Assembly (NCBI GenBank): GCA_934444485.1
Contig: CAKSCN010000068.1
Coordinates: forward strand, 1-12,223
Direction: 5' to 3'
Length of the DNA: 12,223 nucleotides
Origin: an uncultured Eubacteriales bacterium
GTDB lineage: Bacteria > Bacillota > Clostridia > Oscillospirales > CAG-382
Position numbers and translations under genes: made by a program. Positions within the stretch are counted from its first letter, which is position 1, and every line of letters starts with the position of its first letter. The notes beneath the pieces were generated by a model. The model saw only the letters and a list, made by a program, of their open reading frames with translations, was not told the origin of the DNA and did not search any database. This document shows, piece by piece, positions 1 to 7,430 of this stretch.

Positions 1-1187
1 GAGTATACGCAAACGGTGGTTTTGAGGAGTGCAAGCGTTCCGCCCGTACCGGGAAGCCCTTTCGAGAACGGAAGCCCGACAATGCACCCGAGAAGTATAA
101 AGAACATCACGGTGAAGAGTATGTTCTCGGCAAGAGCCGACGCACCTATCGCAAGAACCCCACGTCCCGACACTATCTCTGCTGAGGCGCTGTTTACTCC
201 GACCGTACCCTTATACTTTATGCTTGTGTCGAGTACGGCGTATATGACAGCCGTGCATACCGAAACCGCCGTCAGAACGGGAATTATAAAGTACGGCGCA
301 CGGCTCTTTTTTGACGACTGCCTGCGGAAAGTGAGAAATCCGAAGAACATGAGTATATATCCGACGGCATTGGGAAGCACGTCAACGCTGTCAATGTGAA
401 AGTTGCAGAGAAAAACAAGACCGGCAAATATAAAGACAAAGCCTCGGCTTATCGCACGCTCGGTGAAAAGCTTTGTGTCGGTGAGAATTTCTTCGGAGTA
501 CACCTTTTTCAGAGAACCGATGTAGATGCTGTCTTTGCGAATACGCCTGAAGTAGCCGCCGACGATCACAATGTAGCATATCGCCGCAACAATAACCGCA
601 GTGTAACAAGCAAGCATTACCGGAGGCTTTGCGAGAGCCGCACTGAAGCGCACAGCATTGTAGCTCAAATCAAGCTCATCTTTCTGTCCGATAAGCTCGA
701 CCGTTTCGGGGAGAAATGTCAGAACTCCCTTTGCGATTGCAAATATGAAGCTCATCACCGACGCCCTGTTTGCAAGGTCGATAACTTTCGGCACGGACTC
801 CGTTTCTCCGGTTTTCGGGTTCTTGCGGCGTTCAGTGACGGTCTTGGTCATGAACTTTCCGCCGTGCCGCTCCGCAGTGTATTCTACCGCTCCGTAAAGC
901 GAGTTGAAGAAAACGATAAGGTAAACCGTCTCGATAACCGACGCCATAAAGGTGAGAGGGAGAGTGTAGTTGCGCTGTATAACCGAGATAACAAGCTTCA
1001 GAGCAAAGTAAGCCGTCATGTATTTCGTGAGTCTGTGCGCATACTCAAAGCGTCCGTCAAGGTCACGCAGCTTGTCCAGCCCCGCAATTATGAAGAGACA
1101 GCCTATAACGTCGGGCAAAAAGTCAACTATGCCGACATTGAAATTCAGAAAAAACAGCGTACCCGTAAAAATCAGTCCGAATCCCAT
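1..1187 (-). CDS. Polytopic membrane protein with an internally duplicated module (3' end cut by window edge)
   Basis: I do not recognise a named family. The frame is open for 395 codons to the window edge and its stop lies outside. The product is hydrophobic, with likely membrane segments near residues 1-18, 24-38, 84-98, 142-160, 188-210, 249-285 (probably two), 297-320 and 354-373. Residues 2-40 and 249-287 resemble each other: both carry an aromatic-rich helix, then NF, then VD.LP followed by G and another hydrophobic helix (LPDVIG at 24-29, LPNAVG at 271-276). This points to duplication of a two-helix unit. A basic, polar loop at about 104-137 is probably cytoplasmic. The start at 1187 is preferred over the ATG at 1193 because AAGG sits 7 nt before it, whereas the same AAGG is 1 nt from the earlier ATG. 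The resulting N terminus, MGFGLI, matches that of the neighbouring 198-residue protein, so the two are probably paralogues. Function unknown. Confidence 0.85.
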   Translation of the reverse strand, partial: MGFGLIFTGTLFFLNFNVGIVDFLPDVIGCLFIIAGLDKLRDLDGRFEYAHRLTKYMTAYFALKLVISVIQRNYTLPLTFMASVIETVYLIVFFNSLYGAVEYTAERHGGKFMTKTVTERRKNPKTGETESVPKVIDLANRASVMSFIFAIAKGVLTFLPETVELIGQKDELDLSYNAVRFSAALAKPPVMLACYTAVIVAAICYIVIVGGYFRRIRKDSIYIGSLKKVYSEEILTDTKLFTERAISRGFVFIFAGLVFLCNFHIDSVDVLPNAVGYILMFFGFLTFRRQSSKKSRAPYFIIPVLTAVSVCTAVIYAVLDTSIKYKGTVGVNSASAEIVSGRGVLAIGASALAENILFTVMFFILLGCIVGLPFSKGLPGTGGTLALLKTTVCVY

Positions 1188-1220
1188 AAACATACCTTCC
1201 TTTCCTTTTTATGTACACGT

Positions 1221-1266
1221 GATATAAACAAACGCCGTCACACCGATTGAGGTACCGGGGACGGCG
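1221..1266 (-). terminator. Hairpin with U-rich tail between the two membrane-protein genes
   Basis: A perfect 7-bp stem (1260-1266 with 1233-1239, CGCCGTC/GACGGCG) encloses a 20-nt loop with a small inner ACC/GGT pairing. On the minus strand it begins 8 nt after the stop codon of the 198-residue protein and is followed by GTTTGTTTATA. It could be a weak intrinsic terminator or a partial-readthrough element that lowers expression of the next gene. The large loop and broken T-run keep confidence modest. Confidence 0.4.
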
Positions 1267-1274
1267 CTTCTTTG

Positions 1275-1871
1275 TTATTTCTTTTTTCTTCCCGGACCGA
1301 AACGCTTGTCGAATACCTCAAGAGCTATGCGCTCCTTCTCTATGATGTCATCCGTGACAATCATCATGTAGAAACCGTATACCGTGTACGGGTAGTAGAG
1401 ATAGAGGAGTATCGAGAAGAACATCGGAACAGCCGCCGCCGACGGAACAATCGCACCGATGATAAGCGATACGACGTAAACCGCCGTAAATATTATGCCG
1501 AACCTCGCACGTTTTTCACCCTTTGCGTAGCCGCACTTTTTTGCGATTGAACAGAGTGCGAGAGAGAGAAGCACGAGAAACACCGTGACAAGCGCCGTAT
1601 GAACGACATTGAGTACTGAAAGCACCGTGTCACCGACATCGGCGTCGCTGATATCAGCGAGAGAGAAAACCTTGCAAAGCCACAAAACCGCATCGACAGC
1701 CGAGAAAGCGACTATCGCCGCCGAAGCGTACTTTGCACGGACAAAGTCCTTACCGTAAACCGACAGCTTGTCAAGTCCCTTGTATGCCGCCGCAAAGCCG
1801 AAAAGCTCTACAGGCACAAGTCTGAACATCAGAAGCGACAGAAGTCCCGGGAGTATAAGACCGAATCCCAT
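1275..1871 (-). CDS. 198-residue polytopic membrane protein, unknown function
   Basis: No named family recognised. About five hydrophobic segments are visible (near residues 3-30, 46-67, 84-108, 125-145 and 147-168), ending in a charged C-terminal tail with RFGPGRKKK, probably cytoplasmic. The N terminus MGFGLI and the GLDKL after the first hydrophobic block match the protein encoded just downstream, which suggests a shortened paralogue lacking the duplicated half. Its ATG shares one base with the stop of secA (TAATG at 1869-1873), and GAGGA lies about 9 nt upstream inside secA, so translation is probably coupled to secA. The position suggests a role at the membrane linked to export or envelope maintenance, but this is only guilt by association. 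Confidence 0.8.
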   Translation of the reverse strand: MGFGLILPGLLSLLMFRLVPVELFGFAAAYKGLDKLSVYGKDFVRAKYASAAIVAFSAVDAVLWLCKVFSLADISDADVGDTVLSVLNVVHTALVTVFLVLLSLALCSIAKKCGYAKGEKRARFGIIFTAVYVVSLIIGAIVPSAAAVPMFFSILLYLYYPYTVYGFYMMIVTDDIIEKERIALEVFDKRFGPGRKKK

Positions 1872-4702
1872 TATTCGTCGTCCTCACTCTTTTCGCCGCT
1901 CTTGGGTGCGCCGCAGCACTTCTTGTACTTTTTGCCGCTTCCGCAGGGGCAGGGATCGTTGCGGCCTATGCTCTCGGCGGCGGAGCGTCTTACCGGCTCT
2001 TTGCGAGCTTCCGGCTTTGCCGCACTTCCGTATACGTTGCCGCCAGATGCTCCGGGGGCGGAGATGCGCTTGGGAGCGGCGTCACTGCTGAAGCCCTCCT
2101 TGGCGTCCTTCGCTATGTCTTTCTGCTCAACCTGCTTTGTCGCAACGGTGATGCCGAGTATCATCTTCGCAGTGTCCTCACGGATTGCGCCGACCATTTC
2201 GTCGAACATCTCGTTGCCCTCACGGGTGTATTCCTTGACGGGGTCCTTCGATGCAAACGCACGAAGTCCTATACCACCTCTGAGGTCGTCCATGGCGTCG
2301 ATGTGCTCAATCCACTTTGTGTCAACGCATCTGAGAAGTATCTTGCGTTCAAGTCCCTTGTAGTAGTCCTCGGGAATAATCGCCATATTGTCCGCTATCT
2401 TCTTGTGCGCACGCTCGATAAGCTCGTCCTCTATCTTTTCGGGAGTTACGGCGTTTATTTCCTCGGAATTGTAGCGGAAATCGTCGTCGGTCGTGATGAG
2501 GTTCAAAAACTCCGAACGGAGAGCTTCAAGGTTCCACTCCTCGGGAATATCGCTCGGCATATACGCTCTTACGATGTTCTCTATCGTGCCGTCAATCATC
2601 GACATAATGTTGTCGTGAACGTCCTTGCCCTCAAGAACCTCCTGACGCTGACCGTAGATAAATCCTCTCTGTTTGTTCATGACGTCGTCGTACATGAGGA
2701 CGTGCTTTCTGCGGTTGAAGTTTTCACCCTCAATACGCTTCTGCGCTCTCTCGACCACGGAAGAAATAATGCCGAGGTCAAGCGGTACGTTTTCGTCGTA
2801 GTTTGCCTTTGTGGCAAAGTTCTGCGTCATTTCGCCGCCGAAGAGCCTGAGAAGGTCATCCTCGAGAGACAGATAAAATCTCGAACATCCGGGGTCACCC
2901 TGACGTCCGGCACGGCCACGGAGCTGGTTGTCGATACGTCTCGATTCGTGTCTTTCCGTACCTATTATGAAGAGTCCTCCGACGTCGGCGACTCTCTTTG
3001 CCTCGGGCTTTGTTATCTGCGAGAACTTTTCCTCGTTGTCGGCAAACTCTTTTCTGAGCGCAATAATGTTTTCGTCGTCGGTTGCAAAGTAGCTTGTCGC
3101 AAGGCTTATTTCTTCCTCGGTTCTGCCATTCTTGCGCATCTCCTGCTTTGCCATGAATTCGGCATTACCGCCGAGCATGATGTCCGTGCCTCGTCCCGCC
3201 ATGTTCGTGGAGATTGTTACCGCACCGAATTTACCTGCCTGTGCGACTATCTCCGCTTCCTTTTCGTGGTACTTTGCATTCAGTACGTTGTGCGGAACGC
3301 CCTGCTTTTTGAGTATGCCGGAAAGGAACTCCGACTTTTCGATTGAGACCGTACCCACAAGCACCGGCTGACCCTTTGCGTGGCATTCCTTTATCTGCTC
3401 GACGACCGCTCTGTACTTTGCCGCCTCGTTGACGTAAACGGCGTCGTTGTAGTCCTTGCGGATCATCGGTCGGTTGGTCGGAACCTCAACAACGTCGAGA
3501 TTGTATATTTCACGGAACTCGTCTTCTTCTGTCAGCGCCGTACCCGTCATGCCGGAGAGCTTTTTATAGAGACGGAAGTAGTTCTGGAAGGTGATGGTCG
3601 CAAGAGTCTTGGACTCGTTCTTTATCTCGACTCCCTCTTTCGCCTCGATTGCCTGATGAAGTCCGTTGGAATAGCGTCTGCCCATCATGATACGACCCGT
3701 GAACTGGTCAACTATGAGAACCTCGCCGTCACGTACAACGTAGTCGATGTCGTTTTTCATAACGCCGTGTGCGTTGATTGCTTGGTTGATGTGATGAGCT
3801 ATTGTCTGGTTTTCCGGGTCGGAGAGGTTTTCGAGACCGAAATACTTTTCCGCTTTCGCAACGCCGCTTGCCGTGAGAACCGCTTTCCTCGCCTTTTCGT
3901 CAACAATGTAGTCGCCGCCGATGTTTTCGTTGTCCTCTTTGCTGTCAAGCTCCTTTATGACCTTGACGGTGAGCGTGCGTACGAACTTGTCCGCTTTCCG
4001 GTAAAGGTCGGTGGACGCTTCGCCCATGCCGGAAATGATAAGAGGAGTTCTCGCCTCGTCGATGAGGATTGAGTCAACCTCGTCCACTATCGCAAAGGCA
4101 TGACCTCTCTGAACAAGACCGGACTTTGTGACCGCCATGTTGTCACGCAGATAGTCGAAACCGAATTCGTTGTTTGTACCGTAGGTTATGTCGGCTTTGT
4201 ACGCCTCCTTGCGCTCCTCCGGCGTTTTTCCGTGAACGACAAGACCTACCGTCATTCCGAGGTAGTTGTAAACCTTGCCCATCCACTCGCTGTCTCGGCG
4301 TGCGAGGTAGTCGTTTACCGTGACGACGTGTACACCCTCGCCCTTGAGTGCGTTGAGGTAGCAGGGGAGAGTTGCCATAAGCGTTTTACCCTCACCGGTT
4401 TTCATCTCCGCAATTCTTCCCTGATGAAGAATGAGACCGCCTATGAGCTGTACACGGTAGTGCTTCTTTTCGAGTACTCTCCACGATGCCTCTCTCACTG
4501 CGGCGAAAGCGTCGGGAATGAGGTCGTCGAGAGTTTCGCCCTTGGCAAGTCTGGCCTTGAGTACGGCGGTCGTGCCTCTCAACTCGTCCTCGCTCATTGC
4601 GGCGTACTTGTCCGAAAGCGCCTCTATTGCGTCTATTGTCGGCGTGAGCTTCTTTACTTCACGTTCGCTTCTTGTACCGAATATTTTGGTTATTATACCC
4701 AT
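1871..4702 (-). CDS. secA: Preprotein translocase ATPase subunit SecA
   Basis: SecA is the peripheral ATPase that drives unfolded preproteins through SecYEG at the cytoplasmic membrane. The 943-residue product has the full family architecture. NBD1 carries Walker A TGEGKT at 102-107 and DEVD at 207-210. The preprotein cross-linking domain follows at roughly 225-375. MTGTA lies at 385-389. NBD2 carries NMAGRGTD at 500-507 and the arginine-finger motif RIDNQLRGRAGRQGDPG at 589-605. A helical scaffold/wing region follows, and the C-terminal SEC-C zinc motif has C918, C920, C929 and C930, as used in lipid and SecB-type contacts in other bacteria. Length is within the usual range, slightly longer than the E. 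coli protein. CAGGAG sits 10 nt before the ATG. It lies 33 nt downstream of a lipoprotein gene and overlaps the next gene by one base. The common neighbours hpf and prfB are absent here. No truncation or missing motif is seen. Confidence 0.98.
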   Translation of the reverse strand: MGIITKIFGTRSEREVKKLTPTIDAIEALSDKYAAMSEDELRGTTAVLKARLAKGETLDDLIPDAFAAVREASWRVLEKKHYRVQLIGGLILHQGRIAEMKTGEGKTLMATLPCYLNALKGEGVHVVTVNDYLARRDSEWMGKVYNYLGMTVGLVVHGKTPEERKEAYKADITYGTNNEFGFDYLRDNMAVTKSGLVQRGHAFAIVDEVDSILIDEARTPLIISGMGEASTDLYRKADKFVRTLTVKVIKELDSKEDNENIGGDYIVDEKARKAVLTASGVAKAEKYFGLENLSDPENQTIAHHINQAINAHGVMKNDIDYVVRDGEVLIVDQFTGRIMMGRRYSNGLHQAIEAKEGVEIKNESKTLATITFQNYFRLYKKLSGMTGTALTEEDEFREIYNLDVVEVPTNRPMIRKDYNDAVYVNEAAKYRAVVEQIKECHAKGQPVLVGTVSIEKSEFLSGILKKQGVPHNVLNAKYHEKEAEIVAQAGKFGAVTISTNMAGRGTDIMLGGNAEFMAKQEMRKNGRTEEEISLATSYFATDDENIIALRKEFADNEEKFSQITKPEAKRVADVGGLFIIGTERHESRRIDNQLRGRAGRQGDPGCSRFYLSLEDDLLRLFGGEMTQNFATKANYDENVPLDLGIISSVVERAQKRIEGENFNRRKHVLMYDDVMNKQRGFIYGQRQEVLEGKDVHDNIMSMIDGTIENIVRAYMPSDIPEEWNLEALRSEFLNLITTDDDFRYNSEEINAVTPEKIEDELIERAHKKIADNMAIIPEDYYKGLERKILLRCVDTKWIEHIDAMDDLRGGIGLRAFASKDPVKEYTREGNEMFDEMVGAIREDTAKMILGITVATKQVEQKDIAKDAKEGFSSDAAPKRISAPGASGGNVYGSAAKPEARKEPVRRSAAESIGRNDPCPCGSGKKYKKCCGAPKSGEKSEDDE

Positions 4703-4735
4703 TGTATTTATTCTCCTGACTTAAAATTGTGTACA

Positions 4736-5254
4736 TCAGTCGAATTTAAACGACTGAATAATATGTGCAAGTGTGGGTGCGTGGGCGTCGTAGTCCTCTT
4801 CACTTGCCGTATATGTGATTGTGTACACAATCTTGTTGTGAATACAGATAACCGACGCAAATTTGTACGATGCGTCCATTACCGTAGCCGTATAGGAGAT
4901 CTTCTTTGCGTCTTCGTCCGCAAGGGATATTTCTTCCTCCGATACGAGAGAGAAATTGCCGAGCGTTTCCTCAAAGCTTGCACGGTACTTTTCAAAGTAC
5001 TCGTCGATTGAGGAATAGTCCTCCGAGGGACGGAACGCCGTCACCGAAACGCTTGCGGCGGAATCCTGCGATTTGACCGCTATCATGCCGTCGTCACGTG
5101 TCTTTTCCCATGTTTCGGGGTATTCAAACGTGTAATCGACGTTTTCGCCTCCGGCAATGAGAAATCCCGAGCTTGCCTGTCTTACCGACGAGCAGGCCGT
5201 GAGAATTATCGACGTGGAAACGATAAGACAAGCCGCAACTATTGATCTTTTCAT
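4736..5254 (-). CDS. Putative lipoprotein with a PsbP/DUF1795-like domain
   Basis: From the ATG at 5254 the product has 172 residues. It begins MKRSIV, continues with a hydrophobic stretch, and has a lipobox LTAC with the lipidated cysteine at residue 21, so it is expected to be exported by Sec, lipidated, and anchored on the outer face of the membrane. The mature part contains the pattern YTFEYPETW followed by alternating strands, and a late hydrophobic strand near IVYTITYTA. This resembles the PsbP/DUF1795 fold seen in many Bacillota lipoproteins of unknown role. An in-frame GTG at 5266 would add four residues, but the only good ribosome binding sequence (AGGCAGG) is almost next to it and is 11 nt from the ATG, so the ATG is preferred. 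It is the first gene of the leftward cluster, 33 nt before secA. The family match is by eye. Confidence 0.8.
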   Translation of the reverse strand: MKRSIVAACLIVSTSIILTACSSVRQASSGFLIAGGENVDYTFEYPETWEKTRDDGMIAVKSQDSAASVSVTAFRPSEDYSSIDEYFEKYRASFEETLGNFSLVSEEEISLADEDAKKISYTATVMDASYKFASVICIHNKIVYTITYTASEEDYDAHAPTLAHIIQSFKFD

Positions 5255-5313
5255 ATTTGTAAACACCTGCCTTTCAAGCGAATATGCGGATTATCTCAGC
5301 CGCAACGACTAAA

Positions 5314-5333
5314 ATAATACATTATAGTATTAT
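5314..5333. repeat. 7-bp inverted repeat overlapping the leftward -10 boxes
   Basis: ATAATAC (5314-5320) and GTATTAT (5327-5333) form a perfect inverted repeat with a 6-nt spacer, lying directly across both leftward TATAAT boxes. It could be an operator, but the sequence is so AT-rich that it may simply result from two adjacent -10 elements. Confidence 0.35.
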
Positions 5334-5357
5334 AGAGCAAACCGCACTCTCAATAAA
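5321..5357 (-). promoter_or_regulatory. Probable leftward sigma-A promoter for the lipoprotein-secA cluster
   Basis: Two perfect TATAAT hexamers on the minus strand lie 2 nt apart (5329-5334 and 5321-5326). A weak -35 candidate, TTTATT at 5352-5357, is 17 nt before the first; TTGAGA lies nearby at a less regular spacing. The start site would fall around 5310-5320, leaving a leader of about 60 nt. The -10 boxes are clear; the -35 is not. Confidence 0.5.
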
Positions 5358-5407
5358 CGGCAATTTGTAAACTTTTGACTAAGTAATTAAAATTTAATAA
5401 TAAGCGG

Positions 5408-5436
5408 TTGAATTTCATGCAAGAATAGTGCATAAT
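5408..5436 (+). promoter_or_regulatory. Probable rightward sigma-A promoter for the RNase J transcript
   Basis: TTGAAT (5408-5413), a 17-nt spacer, then CATAAT (5431-5436): four and five of six consensus positions with ideal spacing. Transcription would begin near 5443, leaving about 255 nt of leader before the RNase J start. A second, poorer pair (TTGACT at 5375-5380 with TAATAA 17 nt later) lies upstream. Confidence 0.6.
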
Positions 5437-5442
5437 AGTTAT

Positions 5443-5697
5443 GATGTATGATTGTTCGTGATAATATGCCTCGGCGAATCCCGGGCGTCACGGCTTGTTT
5501 CGGCGGAGCTTTTTCCGGTGTACCGTTTATACCGGAGGAACGTGAGGTGCTCTGACGATGACGGCGTGACGGTCGAGGAGATTCTTGCGCAAATTTTGTG
5601 CGCAATTTTTGCACGCACTTTTTACCGTGCGGCTTATTACAGTGTTATTTATTTTTTGTACATAAAACTTAACGAAAGAAAGGATGATTGTCTTAAT
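5443..5697 (+). promoter_or_regulatory. Long structured 5' leader of the RNase J gene
   Basis: About 255 nt with no convincing gene. Visible pairings: CGTCACG (5486-5492) with CGTGACG (5565-5571); inside it, a hairpin of about 13 bp, some of them G-T wobbles, 5510-5522 with 5528-5540 (core CCGGTGTA/TATACCGG, loop CCGTT); then a series of short competing stems at 5585-5630. An alternative pairing of TCACG (5488-5492) with CGTGA (5541-5545) would exclude the outer stem. The frame is open and continuous with RNase J, but the encoded stretch does not resemble the family, so I read it as untranslated. It matches no riboswitch class I can recognise. Its presence before a major ribonuclease gene suggests control of its own mRNA, as known for RNase E in E. 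coli; that is inference. Confidence 0.5.
5585..5610 (+). terminator. Terminator-like hairpin inside the RNase J leader (possible attenuator)
   Basis: TTGCGC (5585-5590) pairs perfectly with GCGCAA (5600-5605) across a 9-nt loop and is followed at once by five Ts (5606-5610). A competing stem, GTGCG (5598-5602) with CGCAC (5614-5618), would destroy it, and that second stem is itself in competition with GCACG (5611-5615) pairing with CGTGC (5626-5630). This is the arrangement expected of a transcription attenuator. The stem is short, so termination efficiency may be low. Confidence 0.4.
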
Positions 5698-7398
5698 ATG
5701 GCAAGAAACAAGAACAAAAACGAAAATAAGGCAAAGTATACCGGACCGAAGCTCAAGGTAATACCCCTCGGAGGTCTCGGCGAAATAGGAAAGAACATGA
5801 CCGCCGTCGAATACGAGGACGACATAATAGTTATCGACTGCGGACTCGGTTTCCCGGACGACGATATGCTCGGAGTGGATTTGGTTATCCCGGATATAAC
5901 CTACCTCCAGAAGAACGAGGAAAAGGTGAGAGGCATATTCTTAACCCACGGACATGAGGACCATATAGGAGCGCTTCCGTATGTGCTTCGTTCGCTCAAC
6001 GTCCCCGTTTACGGCACGCCTCTTTCCCTCGGCATACTCAACAACAAGCTCATCGAGCACGGACTCGAGAAGACGACGTCGCTTCGCAAGGTAAAGCACG
6101 GTGACAGAATTAAGGTCGGCGTTTTCACGATAGAATTCGTGCGTGTAAACCACTCGATTGCCGACTCCTCGTCGATAGCGATAACCACGCCTGTGGGACT
6201 TGTGCTTTTCTCGGGCGACTTCAAGATAGACCTCACGCCGATACAGGGCGAGCCGTTTGACTTCGCACGCTTCGGAGAACTCGGAAAAGAGGGCGTGCTT
6301 GCGCTCTTCTGCGAATCGACCAACGCCGAAAGACCCGGCTACACAATGTCCGAAAGACACGTCGGAAAGTCCCTCGACGGCATTTTCAGAGGCTGTGACA
6401 AGCGCATAATCGTCGCAACATTCTCGTCGAACGTCCACCGTGTTCAGCAGATAATAGACTACTCGCACAAGTACGGACGCAAGGTTGCCGTAACCGGAAG
6501 AAGTATGCTCAACGTGCTGACTGCGGCAAACGAACTCGGCTACATGAGCATTCCCGCAGGAACTCTTATCGATATCGCCGATATAAAGCGATATAAGCCG
6601 GAGGAGCTTACCATAGTCACCACCGGCAGCCAGGGCGAACCGATGAGCGCACTTTACCGCATGGCGTATGCGGAGCATGACAAGGTTCAGCTCACACCCA
6701 ACGACCTCGTCGTTATCTCTGCGTCCCCCATCCCCGGAAACGAAAAGCTCATAATAAAGATAACAAACGAGCTTCTCAAAAAGGGCGTCACCGTACTCAA
6801 CAATTCCGACGCCGAGGTTCACGTATCCGGTCACGGCTGTGCTGAAGAGCTTAAAATGATGCACGTTCTCACAAAGCCGAAGTTTTTCGTGCCGATGCAC
6901 GGTGAGTTCAGACACCTCAAAAAGCATACGGAGCTTGCGGAAGAGGTCGGTATGCCCAAAGAGAATATGCTCATCGCCGAGATAGGCAACGTAATAGAGC
7001 TTACCCCCGACTCCATGGAAATAAACGGAAGCGTGCCGTCGGGCAAGGTACTCGTTGACGGCTTCGGAGTGGGAGACGTCGGAAACATTGTCCTTCGTGA
7101 CAGACGCCACCTCTCACAGGACGGACTTATCGTTGTCGTTGCGGCGGCGAACTTCGACGAAGGCTTCCTCGTTTCCGGACCCGATATCGTGTCGAGAGGC
7201 TTTGTGTATGTCCGTGAAGCCGAGGAGCTTATGGACAGCGTGAAGGAGCTTGCCGAGGAGGTTCTCAATCAGTGCTTCGACAGCGGAATGAACGACTGGA
7301 ATACGATAAAGACAAAGGTCAAGGACGAGCTTTCTTCCTATATTTATTCGAGAACCAAGAGAAAGCCCATGATACTGCCGGTTATACTCAACGTTTGA
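5698..7398 (+). CDS. Ribonuclease J (metallo-beta-lactamase/beta-CASP RNase)
   Basis: RNase J has 5'-3' exonuclease and endonuclease activity and is central to mRNA decay and RNA maturation in Bacillota, in the cytoplasm. From the ATG at 5698 the product has 566 residues, the normal size. A short Lys/Asn-rich N terminus is followed by the metallo-beta-lactamase domain with HGHEDH (zinc ligands H84, H86, D88, H89), NHS with H152, and SGDFKID with D174. The beta-CASP domain includes TFSSNVHR near 241-248 and TTGSQGEP at 308-315, and the catalytic SGHG (377-380) and MHGE (400-403) motifs follow. The C-terminal RNase J domain comes last. The frame is open upstream to 5452, but that extension is unlike the family. 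AAAGGA lies 13 nt before the ATG, a long spacing that may favour regulation. J1 versus J2 identity cannot be settled from one copy. The DnaD-like gene starts 32 nt downstream. Confidence 0.96.
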   Translation: MARNKNKNENKAKYTGPKLKVIPLGGLGEIGKNMTAVEYEDDIIVIDCGLGFPDDDMLGVDLVIPDITYLQKNEEKVRGIFLTHGHEDHIGALPYVLRSLNVPVYGTPLSLGILNNKLIEHGLEKTTSLRKVKHGDRIKVGVFTIEFVRVNHSIADSSSIAITTPVGLVLFSGDFKIDLTPIQGEPFDFARFGELGKEGVLALFCESTNAERPGYTMSERHVGKSLDGIFRGCDKRIIVATFSSNVHRVQQIIDYSHKYGRKVAVTGRSMLNVLTAANELGYMSIPAGTLIDIADIKRYKPEELTIVTTGSQGEPMSALYRMAYAEHDKVQLTPNDLVVISASPIPGNEKLIIKITNELLKKGVTVLNNSDAEVHVSGHGCAEELKMMHVLTKPKFFVPMHGEFRHLKKHTELAEEVGMPKENMLIAEIGNVIELTPDSMEINGSVPSGKVLVDGFGVGDVGNIVLRDRRHLSQDGLIVVVAAANFDEGFLVSGPDIVSRGFVYVREAEELMDSVKELAEEVLNQCFDSGMNDWNTIKTKVKDELSSYIYSRTKRKPMILPVILNV

Positions 7399-7430
7399 GC
7401 GTCGTGCGGCAATACCGAAGGTAAAATGAG

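Noticed and set aside
396..1250. Plus-strand open frame of 284 codons at the left end
   Set aside because: Its product is rich in Arg, His and Asn with no domain, whereas the opposite strand encodes a hydrophobic protein with membrane helices, a good ribosome binding site and a paralogue next door.
5452..5697. In-frame N-terminal extension of RNase J by 82 codons
   Set aside because: The encoded stretch does not resemble RNase J, has no ribosome binding site for its start, and the 566-residue form from 5698 is the normal family size.
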